Of a stretch of DNA of 18,385 bases, positions 6,660-14,310 are shown piece by piece. The position numbers and the translations under genes are program-made. The DNA is from Bacilli bacterium (GTDB lineage Bacteria > Bacillota_I > Bacilli_A > RFN20 > CAG-826). Numbering within the stretch: the first letter of the stretch is position 1; the number at the start of each line of letters is the position of its first letter. The DNA is taken from assembly GCA_016296285.1 (NCBI GenBank), contig JAEDJP010000019.1:1-18385 (forward strand), in the 5' to 3' direction. Below the pieces are notes generated by a model. It made no database searches and had not been told where the DNA came from. It was given only the letters and a program-made list of their open reading frames with translations.

Positions 6660-7541
6660 ATGATTATCGCGTTTGTCTTGCTTTTACTTGCCCTTGGCTT
6701 GCAGGGGCTTTTATTTTGGGCCTACCAATGGTACGAAAGCCTCGTTAATCTTTGGACGTGGATCGTTCTCCCTTTCGCCTTCTTCTGGGGGCTCTTTGCG
6801 ATGTACGTTTTCCTTTTGTTCCTTGTGGGTGCAATGTTCGGCAACAAAGAACCTAAGAAACCGAGCAAATTCGCCAAGTTCATCATTGAGCAGACGGCCT
6901 TCATTTGCATGATCTTCATGAGGATTCACCTACACACGAACGGAATGGGGAAGGTCCCTTCCAAGAAGACGCCCTTCATGTTGATCAACAACCATCTCTC
7001 GATATTTGATGAATTCGCCCTGATCTGGGCGTTCCGCCATCATGGCGTTCTCTTCATTTCGAAGGAAGCGAATTTCAAAATCCCGGTCGCCGGTAACTGG
7101 CTTCGCAAAGCTGGCTATCTTTCGATCATCCAAGGCGATCTCGTTAACGGGACCGAGATCATCAACAAGGCGTCCGAGTACATTAAGTCCGGTGAGAATT
7201 CGATCTGCGTTGCCCCGGAAGGAACCCGCAACAAAACGTTCCCGAACCCGCTGCTTCTTCCGTTCCATTCCGGGACGTTCAACCTCGCAAAGAACGCCAA
7301 CTGCCCCATCGTCATTGCAGCGATTCAAAATACGTACGCCGTTATGAAGCGTTGGCCGCTTAAAGCAACGTCCGTCTATGTCGACATTGTCGGGGTCATC
7401 GATGCCGAGACCGTCAAGGAAAGCACTTCAACCGAATTGGCCGAGAAATCTGCCGCCCTGATCCTCAATCGCTTCGAAGAAAAAGAGGCAAGATTCTATC
7501 ACCTCGACGAAAAAAAGGTTCCCGAAAGCGAGAAAAAGTAG
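6660..7541 (+). CDS. Membrane-anchored 1-acyl-glycerol-3-phosphate acyltransferase family protein (PlsC-like)
   Basis: Predicted to transfer a fatty acyl group to lysophosphatidic acid or a related glycerolipid at the inner face of the membrane. The 293 residues begin with two hydrophobic segments (about 1-22 and 32-58). The PlsC domain follows, with the catalytic HX4D motif NHLSIFD (His112, Asp117), a GNWLRKAGYLSIIQGD region (motif II), the substrate-binding PEGTRN (Glu187-Arg190, motif III) and a late hydrophobic strand containing proline (PIVIAAIQ). The ATG at 6660 is preferred to a TTG at 6624, because that TTG is the -35 box of a good promoter. There is no ribosome binding site before the ATG, consistent with a leaderless message. 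The gene stands alone on the plus strand and ends at a strong hairpin terminator. Family is clear, but the acceptor lipid is not, so I give no gene symbol. Confidence 0.9.
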   Translation: MIIAFVLLLLALGLQGLLFWAYQWYESLVNLWTWIVLPFAFFWGLFAMYVFLLFLVGAMFGNKEPKKPSKFAKFIIEQTAFICMIFMRIHLHTNGMGKVPSKKTPFMLINNHLSIFDEFALIWAFRHHGVLFISKEANFKIPVAGNWLRKAGYLSIIQGDLVNGTEIINKASEYIKSGENSICVAPEGTRNKTFPNPLLLPFHSGTFNLAKNANCPIVIAAIQNTYAVMKRWPLKATSVYVDIVGVIDAETVKESTSTELAEKSAALILNRFEEKEARFYHLDEKKVPESEKK

Positions 7542-7550
7542 ATTGAACGT

Positions 7551-7584
7551 AAAGAAAAAACTTGCACGAAATGCAAGTTTTTTT
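7551..7584. terminator. Bidirectional terminator between the acyltransferase and tRNA-Arg
   Basis: Seven-base-pair stem ACTTGCA/TGCAAGT (7560-7566 with 7572-7578) and a five-base loop. It is flanked by an A-rich run (7551-7560) on the left and seven T (7578-7584) on the right. It works in both directions: for the acyltransferase on plus, and for the mutS2-uvrC-tRNA transcript on minus. Confidence 0.88.
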
Positions 7585-7585
7585 G

Positions 7586-7662
7586 TGGTGCGCCCGAGGC
7601 GATTCGAACGCCTGACCCACAGCTTAGAAGGCTGTTGCTCTATCCGGCTGAGCTACGGGCGC
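7586..7662 (-). tRNA. tRNA-Arg, anticodon UCU (reads AGA/AGG)
   Basis: Complete cloverleaf on the minus strand. The acceptor GCGCCCG pairs with CGGGCGC. The D arm is AGCTCAGCCGGATAGAGC, the anticodon stem ACAGC/GCTGT encloses loop CTTCTAA (anticodon TCT), and the T arm contains GTTCGAATC. The discriminator base is A and the CCA end is encoded in the DNA (complement of 7586-7588). It begins 11 bases after the uvrC stop codon with no promoter seen between, so it is probably cut out of the mutS2-uvrC transcript. Confidence 0.97.
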
Positions 7663-7673
7663 GCTTTGAAATG

Positions 7674-9455
7674 TTACGCCTTTTTGTTGCTGCTGTGTAG
7701 TTTTTTGTACAAGGCTTCCGCCGAATCAAACGGCAGGATCTGAGCAAGTTCTTCTACCGTCGCGGAAAACAGCGCGTCTCTCGATGAATAATGACGCCGA
7801 ATGAGTTCTTTTCTCTTCTCGCCGATTCCCGAAATGCCGTCGAGCAAATCCTTTTTCATCGCCTTAGTCCGTTCTTTCCGATGAAACGTAATCGCAAAGC
7901 GATGCACTTCGTCTTGCATTCTCATCAAAAGGAAAAACAAGGGTGATTTCGAATCGATTGGATAAACGAGTCCCCCGGCGTCGACCAAACCTTCCGTTTG
8001 ATGCTTGTCGTTTTTGTACAAGCCAAACACGGGCACCGATTCGGCATCCGCGGCTTTCAGGCCTTCCTTGGTAGCCCGCACCTGGGGAACGCCGCCATCC
8101 GTGAGAATCAAATCAGGCAGCGATTGGTTTTCCGATTTCAAGCGGGAATATCGACGCCCGACGACCTCTACCATCGAATGGTAATCGTCGCCCGCCACTT
8201 CGGAATCGAGATGAAACTTCCTATACATCTTCTTGGCGGGCTTGCCATTGATGTAACAAACCATCGCCCCGACGGGAGAGGATCCTTGCAAGTGGGAATT
8301 GTCGAAGAGCTCGATGCGATAAGGGGTTTTCACCTTAAGCAAGGAGCCCAAAGCATCGAGCAATTCCTCTGCGTCATCATCCAAACGAGCGGTCATAAAA
8401 TGGGAATCGAGAGCCTGCCTCGCGTTTAATTCGGCCATCGAAACCACATCGGACAAACGACCTTCTTTCGGATAGACGACGGCGACGCCCTCGAAGACGG
8501 ATTCGATTTCTTCCTTCAAAGGAGCCACGCGGCCGACGATCTCTTTCGGGACCTCGTGATTGGCATAGTACTGCAAGCACAGGTCGCAAACTTGTTCTTG
8601 CACATCGCCGAAAGCCGGAACGACGTGGATGTTCTTTCCGAGGAGCATCCCCCTTCGGTACGTGAGTATAGCGAAACCGAGATAGCCTTCTCGCGAAGCA
8701 AAGGCAACGACGTCGCGGCTCGTGGTATCGCCCGTGAATTCCACCGCTTGCTTCGCGGTCACGTAATCGATTGCATCGAGCGTCTTCTTGCAATCCGCCG
8801 CGGTTTCGAAATCCAATTTCGAGGCCGCCTCTTCCATTTTGCTTCGTAAAGAGTTGCGCGCCGAAGCGGTATCTCCGCCGAGAAAACGTTTGATTTCTCC
8901 GTATAGAGCGTTGTTCTGTTCCTCGTTGACCCCATGGATGCAAGGGCCGAGGCATTGCCCCATGGAATAATAGAGGCATGCCTTGCTTGGAATCGTGCGG
9001 CACTTTCTCGTAGGGTAGATCTTGTTGAGCAATTCCATCGTTTGGTAGCAGGCCGACGCGGAAGGAAAAGGGCCGAAATAGAAATACTTCGGATCTTTGG
9101 AACTGCGTGCTATTTTCAGAAGAACGTCCCCATGACGTTTCAAGGCGATGTAAGGATAATGAGAGTCGTCCATGAGCATGATGTTGTATCGCGGATAATG
9201 CGTTTGAATCATGTTCATTTCGAGAATAAATGCCTCTTTTTCGTTTGAGACAATGATGAAATCGAAATGGTCAACGTGGCTCACCATGGCCGCGACCTTG
9301 CCGGATTGCGGCCGAAGAAAATACTGGCTTACTCTCTTTTTCAGGTTTTTCGCTTTCCCGATGTAAATGATTTCGTCCTCGGCGTTTTTCATTTGGTAAA
9401 CGCCAGGGCGATCGGGGAGAAGCGCGATTAGGCTTTTCAGTTTTTCGCTCAGCAT
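7674..9455 (-). CDS. uvrC: Excinuclease ABC subunit C
   Basis: Nuclease of nucleotide excision repair: with UvrA and UvrB it cuts the damaged strand on both sides of a lesion. The 593 residues match the family. Domains: GIY-YIG nuclease at the N-terminus (GVY at 18-20, YIG at 31-33, Arg41), which makes the 3' cut; a cysteine cluster (CRTIPSKACLYYSMGQCLGPC); a UVR segment that binds UvrB (about 200-235); an RNase H-like nuclease domain (FDNSHLQGSSPVGAMV) for the 5' cut; and a C-terminal helix-hairpin-helix (GISGIGEKRKELI). The ATG at 9455 overlaps the mutS2 stop codon by 7 bases, so translation is probably coupled. The upstream GAAAG is only a weak ribosome site. It forms a mutS2-uvrC-tRNA-Arg unit. 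Confidence 0.97.
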   Translation of the reverse strand: MLSEKLKSLIALLPDRPGVYQMKNAEDEIIYIGKAKNLKKRVSQYFLRPQSGKVAAMVSHVDHFDFIIVSNEKEAFILEMNMIQTHYPRYNIMLMDDSHYPYIALKRHGDVLLKIARSSKDPKYFYFGPFPSASACYQTMELLNKIYPTRKCRTIPSKACLYYSMGQCLGPCIHGVNEEQNNALYGEIKRFLGGDTASARNSLRSKMEEAASKLDFETAADCKKTLDAIDYVTAKQAVEFTGDTTSRDVVAFASREGYLGFAILTYRRGMLLGKNIHVVPAFGDVQEQVCDLCLQYYANHEVPKEIVGRVAPLKEEIESVFEGVAVVYPKEGRLSDVVSMAELNARQALDSHFMTARLDDDAEELLDALGSLLKVKTPYRIELFDNSHLQGSSPVGAMVCYINGKPAKKMYRKFHLDSEVAGDDYHSMVEVVGRRYSRLKSENQSLPDLILTDGGVPQVRATKEGLKAADAESVPVFGLYKNDKHQTEGLVDAGGLVYPIDSKSPLFFLLMRMQDEVHRFAITFHRKERTKAMKKDLLDGISGIGEKRKELIRRHYSSRDALFSATVEELAQILPFDSAEALYKKLHSSNKKA

Positions 9456-11764
9456 GCTTTCAAATAGACGACAGTCGCGCCCGATCCTCCCTCGAATTCG
9501 CCTCCCAACTCGAATTTCTTGACGAACGACGAGTGGCTTTTCAGGTATTCATGCGTGGCTTTTCGAAGCGCACCGCTGCCGTAGCCATGGATGATGCGAA
9601 CCCTTTCAAATCCTTTTCTGCGGCATTGATCCAAATAGCGATCGATCTCTGGCAGGGCTTCGTCGACGTGAAGGCCGATGATATTGAGCTCAAGACCTAC
9701 GCTTGGCCCGGAGCCAACAGCATCGAGAACGGCTCCCTTCATTTTTACCTTCTTCTCTTCCGGTTCGCGGGAAGAAACAACTTTATCCTTTGTCGTCTCC
9801 CAGCTCATGCCATCGCGAGTCGTCAGGAAAACTTTCTTTCCTTGTATTCTCGAAACCTTGCCGACGAGATCAAGAGAGGGGATGCGGACATAATCGCCTA
9901 CGCGAACCTCGGTATCAAACGATTCTTCACGTTCCTTTTCCTCAAGGGAATCAAGGCGCCTTTTGGCGGCGATTGCTTGGTGAAGTTTGACCTCTGGCGA
10001 GGCGAGTTCCGCCATTATTTCATTGATTTTTGCCCTGGTTTTTTCCAACAGGGCCTCTTTCTCGCTTTTCACGGTGGAAAGCAATTTTTCTTCCTTTTGA
10101 GACAAATTGTGTTCCCGAATCGAAAGGTTCCTTTTCTCAATCTCAATTTGGGATTCTTCTTTTAGCAACTTGGCCTTGAGCTCTTCCGATTCCCGCGTGA
10201 TTTGACCGAGTCTTTTTATCGCTTCGGAAACGTTCAGGTCCGTGGAGTTTTCGAAATCCTCTTCCGCGTCGCGTACCACCGACTCGGGAAGCCCAAAACG
10301 CTTCGCCACTTTCAAACCATAGGATTCCCCGGGAAGCCCCATTTTGATTTTGTAGGTCGGAAGCAGGGCATCCTCATCGAAAAGCATAGACGAATTCTCG
10401 ACGTCGTCATGCTCGAAGGCGAAAGCTTTTAACGCTTCGAAATGGCTCGACACCATCGCAGTGCAGTGTTTGTTCAGCAAGTATTTGACGATGGCTTTTG
10501 CCAAAGCTTCCCCTTCTCGAGGGCTCGTCCCAGTCCCTACCTCGTCAAGCAAAACCAAGTCCTTTCCGCCAATGAGGCGCAAAATGGACGCGATATTCGC
10601 CATGTGCCCCGAAAACGTCGACAAGTTATCTTGGATCGATTGGGAATCGCCGATGTCAAGATATACGTTCCGATAATATGGGATAATGGCACCATTAAGA
10701 CACGGCAGGGGGAGCGCCGCTTCGAACATCAAAACCAGCAATCCAACCGTTTTTAGAGCGACGGTTTTCCCGCCCGCGTTAGGGCCCGATATGATGATCA
10801 CACGTTGATTCGGAAGGATTCTAAAGTCGTTCGCAACACACCGTTCAGGGTCCAGCAGCGGGTGCCTAGCGGAAGGAATGAAAAGCGTTTGGTCTTCGGA
10901 AATTGAGCCCATGTGCCCGTGGATTTCTTCGCCGAAAAGCACTTTGGCTTGCAAAAAATCGAAATATCCAATTGTCCTGTTTGCCGCATTGAGGGATTGC
11001 GAGCAACTGCCGACTTTGTGGGAGAGTTCCAAAAGAATTCGATGAATCTCCTCTTTTTCTTCATTACGCAAAATGGTGATTTGGTTATTGAGCTGAACCA
11101 ATCTCTCGGGTTCGATGAACGTCGTTCCTCCGGATCCCGAAATATCCTGAACGATGCCGCGGACTTTGTTTTTGTGGGCATTCGCAACTGGTAGGACATA
11201 GTGACCGTTTCTCAAAGTCGCTCGATCCCCAGAGAGATAGTCTTTATTTTGGTTGAGCACGTCCAAAAGAGTGGCGTCAATTTGCTTTTCCAGCCGAGTC
11301 AAAGCAACGCGAATTTGCTTGAGCTTCGGGGAAGCGTTATCAAATATCGAGAGATCGGGTGCGATGACTCGATGGATTTCTTCTTCCAAAAAGGAACAAT
11401 CCTCAAGCAGATCGAGCTTTGAGCGAAGCGAGACGGCTTCGCTTGCTTTTCCGAAGAATCGCCGAAGTTCGCCGATGAGGCTAATGTCGTGGCAGATTTT
11501 CTCGAGGTCTTCCACCGAAAGAGCGGCCCCTTTTTCCGCGTGACTCAGCACGGTTTCCAAACAAGGGGACGAATCAATCGGGAATCTCCCAAGGAGACAA
11601 AAAGCGGAATCGGCTTCGGTCAGGCATTCCATTTCTTCGTGGAGACGTTCTTTCTCGACCGGCTTGATCCCAAGGCAAAGGCCTTTGCCGATTTCGGTGC
11701 GGGCATATTTCGCGATCTTGTCGAGAAGGCGAGTCCATTCGAGAACTTCGAAACAGTTTTGCAT
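9449..11764 (-). CDS. mutS2: MutS2 ATPase with C-terminal Smr domain
   Basis: MutS-family ATPase that lacks the mismatch-recognition domain. In B. subtilis MutS2 separates collided ribosomes, and in other species it limits recombination. The 771 residues show the core segment DISGSGGTTFIEPERLV, Walker A GPNAGGKT (327-334), Walker B LVLLDEVGTGTSP, a long charged coiled coil (about 495-620), a KOW-like region (VGDYVRIPSLDLVGKV) and a C-terminal Smr domain with HGYGSG (726-731). The usual LDLR/LDLH motif of the Smr domain reads LNIIG (693-697), so the acidic and basic catalytic positions appear lost. The start is the ATG at 11764, two residues before the usual FEVLEW block. A longer reading from a GTG at 11800 would cover the promoter. 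The gene overlaps uvrC downstream and is divergent from rnhC. Confidence 0.95.
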   Translation of the reverse strand: MQNCFEVLEWTRLLDKIAKYARTEIGKGLCLGIKPVEKERLHEEMECLTEADSAFCLLGRFPIDSSPCLETVLSHAEKGAALSVEDLEKICHDISLIGELRRFFGKASEAVSLRSKLDLLEDCSFLEEEIHRVIAPDLSIFDNASPKLKQIRVALTRLEKQIDATLLDVLNQNKDYLSGDRATLRNGHYVLPVANAHKNKVRGIVQDISGSGGTTFIEPERLVQLNNQITILRNEEKEEIHRILLELSHKVGSCSQSLNAANRTIGYFDFLQAKVLFGEEIHGHMGSISEDQTLFIPSARHPLLDPERCVANDFRILPNQRVIIISGPNAGGKTVALKTVGLLVLMFEAALPLPCLNGAIIPYYRNVYLDIGDSQSIQDNLSTFSGHMANIASILRLIGGKDLVLLDEVGTGTSPREGEALAKAIVKYLLNKHCTAMVSSHFEALKAFAFEHDDVENSSMLFDEDALLPTYKIKMGLPGESYGLKVAKRFGLPESVVRDAEEDFENSTDLNVSEAIKRLGQITRESEELKAKLLKEESQIEIEKRNLSIREHNLSQKEEKLLSTVKSEKEALLEKTRAKINEIMAELASPEVKLHQAIAAKRRLDSLEEKEREESFDTEVRVGDYVRIPSLDLVGKVSRIQGKKVFLTTRDGMSWETTKDKVVSSREPEEKKVKMKGAVLDAVGSGPSVGLELNIIGLHVDEALPEIDRYLDQCRRKGFERVRIIHGYGSGALRKATHEYLKSHSSFVKKFELGGEFEGGSGATVVYLKAC

Positions 11765-11768
11765 AACC

Positions 11769-11797
11769 CTGAAATTATATATATTTTTCGGTAGAAT
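11769..11797 (+). promoter_or_regulatory. Promoter of rnhC
   Basis: -35 CTGAAA (11769-11774), a 17-base spacer, -10 TAGAAT (11792-11797). Predicted start near 11804, about 8 bases before the first ATG of rnhC. Its -35 and spacer share the same DNA as the mutS2 -10 box, so the two promoters may exclude each other. Confidence 0.45.
11774..11779 (-). promoter_or_regulatory. Promoter -10 box of mutS2-uvrC-tRNA-Arg
   Basis: TATAAT (complement of 11774-11779), within an alternating TA run, ends 9 bases before the mutS2 ATG. The leader would be 0-3 bases and there is no usable ribosome binding site. The -35 region is weak (GTGTGA at 17 bases). It overlaps the rnhC promoter on the other strand. Confidence 0.5.
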
Positions 11798-11811
11798 CAC
11801 ACGAGCGCAAC

Positions 11812-12768
11812 ATGCAATCTTCCCAAACCAAGGAAATGAAGTATCATTTTCTTATGCAGGAATCTGTTTCGATATCCGTAACTCAACGCGAAGCCGACTA
11901 TATCGCCGCTTTTTATTCCAATCTCTCGTTGCCTTGCCCAACCCCCCATATCCTCTTTTTCGCTTCGGGGCCATCGCTTACCGTCACGATATACAAAAAG
12001 ATAGATAAGGACGGAAAAATTCGTGTTGTTTTCCAAGGAAAGGACGCCGAGAGTCAAGCCGCGATTTTTTCGAAAGACCAGCCGAGGCAGCCAATGATTC
12101 CTCTTCGGCCAAAAAGGAAAAACCATTTGATTCAATCCTTCCCCCAAATCGGAAGCGACGAAGTGGGAACCGGGGATTTCTTCGGACCGATCGTCGTTTG
12201 TGCCGCATTCGTTTCAGAGGCCGATCTGGATAAGCTCAACTCGCTTGGAGTCACCGATTCGAAAAAAATGAGCGACGACGTTATTCTCAGCATTGGTCCT
12301 GGGCTTTCCTTGTCGTTCCCACACTCTCTCTTGGTTTTACGAAACGCAAAATATAACGACGTCATTTCTTCTGGTCTCAACATGAATTCCGTCAAGGCGA
12401 AAATGCACAACCAATGCCTTTTAAATCTCGCGAGGAGATTTCCCGAGGCCAAATTGTACCAAGACCAATTCGCCGCCCCAGATTTGTATTTCCATTACCT
12501 CTCCAGTGAACCTGAAGTTGTGCGCAATATACATTTCGAAACGAAAGGGGAATCCAAATTTCCATCCGTCGCCTTGGCATCCGTTATTGCCCGTTACGCC
12601 TTTTTGTCCGAAATGGCGAAAATGTCCGAAACTCTCGGGCGTGAGATTCCCTTGGGCGCAGGTCCGATCGTCGATCGTTTTGCCACGCGTCTTACGCACG
12701 AAAAGGGCTTGGAAATCTTCCGGTCAATCGCCAAGTTAAATTTCGCAAATTACAAACGCCTTCTTTAG
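11812..12768 (+). CDS. rnhC: Ribonuclease HIII
   Basis: Cleaves the RNA strand of RNA/DNA hybrids. The 318 residues comprise an N-terminal TBP-like substrate-binding domain (about 15-90, ending near VVFQGKD) and a type 2 RNase H fold with SDEVGTGDFFGPIVV (Asp116 and Glu117 are first catalytic residues), VTDSKKMSDD, then YQDQFAAPD carrying a further acidic residue. The N-terminal domain and GTGDFFGP separate it from RNase HII. I use the first ATG, at 11812, but the ATGs at 11836 and 11854 are open alternatives: the last gives an N-terminus closer to B. subtilis RnhC, and none has a well-spaced ribosome binding site. It is divergent from mutS2, as part of a Bacillus-like neighbourhood in which zapA and polX have been lost. 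Its stop codon overlaps that of the convergent rluD. Confidence 0.95.
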   Translation: MQSSQTKEMKYHFLMQESVSISVTQREADYIAAFYSNLSLPCPTPHILFFASGPSLTVTIYKKIDKDGKIRVVFQGKDAESQAAIFSKDQPRQPMIPLRPKRKNHLIQSFPQIGSDEVGTGDFFGPIVVCAAFVSEADLDKLNSLGVTDSKKMSDDVILSIGPGLSLSFPHSLLVLRNAKYNDVISSGLNMNSVKAKMHNQCLLNLARRFPEAKLYQDQFAAPDLYFHYLSSEPEVVRNIHFETKGESKFPSVALASVIARYAFLSEMAKMSETLGREIPLGAGPIVDRFATRLTHEKGLEIFRSIAKLNFANYKRLL

Positions 12769-13673
12769 GATAAGCGATCGAGGATCTCTTTGAAGCGTTG
12801 GGGCAAAGGTGCCTCGAATGAAACTTCTTTATTGGAGGTCGGGTGAACAAAAGTCAGGCGATAGGCGTGAAGAAGTTGGCCGTCTTTCGCTATTTTTCGA
12901 TTTCCTTCTCCGTAGAGGGGATCCCCGATCACGGGATGCCCGATATATTCCATATGCACGCGAATTTGATGGGTTCTTCCCGTTAACAAACGGCAAGATA
13001 TTAGGGTCGCGTCGTCTTTTCGAAATCTTTTAATCACGTGGAAGTAAGTAACGGATTCCTTCCCGACCTTCAGATCGACAGCATTCTTTGTCGGGTTCTT
13101 CTTGCTTCGCCCGATCGGGGCATCGATTTTCCCGTCGTCCTCGAGAATGACCCCCTTAACGAGCGCAAGATATTCGCGGTGCATCGTGTGGTCGCTCAAT
13201 TGGGATCCTAAAAAAGCAAATGCCGCATCGTTTTTGGCGCACACAAGAAGCCCGGTGGTGTCCTTGTCGATGCGATGAACGATGCCAGGCCTTTTTGGGT
13301 CTGCTCCGGCGGAAAGCGAATCATCGTGAAACAAAAGCGCGTTTACAAGCGTTTGATCCTCGTGCCCGTTCCCCGGATGGACGACCAGGCCTGCCGGCTT
13401 GTTGATGACGATGACGTCGTCATCTTCGTAAACGATATCAAGGGGGATATCTTGTGCCGGCACGTCGATTTCGGGAGCTTCAGGGTTTTGATATTCGAGA
13501 AGATCCCCTTCCTTCAACCAATCGTGCGGTTTGCATTTCTTCCCGTTCAAGAGAACCTTTCCCTGTTGGAAAAACGGCTTGGTCTTATTTCTGCTCGGAA
13601 CTACGCCCAAGGCAAAGAGGGCTTCGTCTGCCCTCTTCCCTTCCAGGGCCGCGTCAATCTTTTTGATCGGCAT
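12765..13673 (-). CDS. rluD: RluD-family large-subunit rRNA pseudouridine synthase
   Basis: Converts uridines to pseudouridine in 23S rRNA, by family. The 302 residues include an N-terminal S4 RNA-binding segment (about 15-75, with FFQQGKVLLNGK) and a catalytic domain with INKPAGLVVHPG, HRIDKDTTGLL (catalytic Asp136), a GRTHQIRVHM motif and GDPLYG. The start ATG at 13673 lies inside the end of lspA (20-base overlap) with AGGAG about 10 bases upstream. lspA followed by an rluD-type gene (ylyB) is the B. subtilis order. It is the last gene of the ileS-lspA-rluD operon, and its stop codon overlaps that of rnhC, which arrives from the other side. The RluD/YlyB group is clear, but the exact uridine targets cannot be told from sequence. 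Confidence 0.93.
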   Translation of the reverse strand: MPIKKIDAALEGKRADEALFALGVVPSRNKTKPFFQQGKVLLNGKKCKPHDWLKEGDLLEYQNPEAPEIDVPAQDIPLDIVYEDDDVIVINKPAGLVVHPGNGHEDQTLVNALLFHDDSLSAGADPKRPGIVHRIDKDTTGLLVCAKNDAAFAFLGSQLSDHTMHREYLALVKGVILEDDGKIDAPIGRSKKNPTKNAVDLKVGKESVTYFHVIKRFRKDDATLISCRLLTGRTHQIRVHMEYIGHPVIGDPLYGEGNRKIAKDGQLLHAYRLTFVHPTSNKEVSFEAPLPQRFKEILDRLS

Positions 13674-14310
13674 CCTGATTCTTCTCCTCGTTGCTTTGTG
13701 TCGGGGCTTTTTTTAAGCGCGGGTCTTCGGAAAGGGCGCCTTTTTTCGAATCTTTGATCATGTCGATAACCATGAGGACGATAAGCATGATCATCCCGAT
13801 GGTTAGGTAAGAGTCCGCCAAGTTAAACGTCGCAAAGGGATTCACGAAATTCGTGGGCGCGGACGGGCCTCCCCCGAGGTAAAACTGAATGAAATCGATA
13901 ACTCCGTCAAAACCGGTGATCGCTTCCCAGTAAAAGGCGCGATCAATAAGGTTCCCCACGGCACCAGCGGCCAGAAGCATGGCGATGGATCGATGCAGAT
14001 TGGTGAAACGATCGTCATGCAATATCCAATACCAAATGATAACAACACTCATGACAACGGAAATCGTGATGTTGATGGCTCGGCCTACCGGCATCGGCAG
14101 GCTTGAGCCCAGCGAAAAGGCGACGGCGGTGTTGTAGGACTTTGTAAAATACAAGAAATTCGGAATAATCGCATTGAGCTGGCCCTCGACTAAAAACAGC
14201 TCCGCAAGCCATTTGGTCAGCAGATCGATCCCAACGAGCAAAACCGCCCCAATCCCGAACAAAATCAGGCGCTTGGAGCCTTCAAGCGTTAGGTGCCGGG
14301 TCAGTTTCAT
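13654..14310 (-). CDS. lspA: Lipoprotein signal peptidase (signal peptidase II)
   Basis: Polytopic membrane aspartyl protease that removes the signal peptide from prolipoproteins after lipid attachment. The 218 residues contain four hydrophobic segments (about 15-30, 78-97, 108-120, 168-184). The conserved blocks are FTKSYNTAVAFSL (55-67), GNLIDR (119-124), VIDF with Asp139, and FNLAD with Asp166; by alignment to known LspA, Asp139 and Asp166 are the catalytic pair. Loops between these blocks are longer than in E. coli. The usual NxGAAF reads NTAVAF. About 33 hydrophilic residues extend past the last membrane segment. The start is the ATG at 14310, overlapping the ileS stop as ATGA, with GGAGG about 11 bases upstream. 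A longer frame to 14349 would lie inside ileS without support. Confidence 0.95.
   Translation of the reverse strand: MKLTRHLTLEGSKRLILFGIGAVLLVGIDLLTKWLAELFLVEGQLNAIIPNFLYFTKSYNTAVAFSLGSSLPMPVGRAINITISVVMSVVIIWYWILHDDRFTNLHRSIAMLLAAGAVGNLIDRAFYWEAITGFDGVIDFIQFYLGGGPSAPTNFVNPFATFNLADSYLTIGMIMLIVLMVIDMIKDSKKGALSEDPRLKKAPTQSNEEKNQDADQKD

Noticed and set aside
11812..12147. A 116-codon minus-strand frame opposite the start of rnhC, upstream of mutS2
   Set aside because: Shadow of the rnhC N-terminal domain with no recognisable domain.
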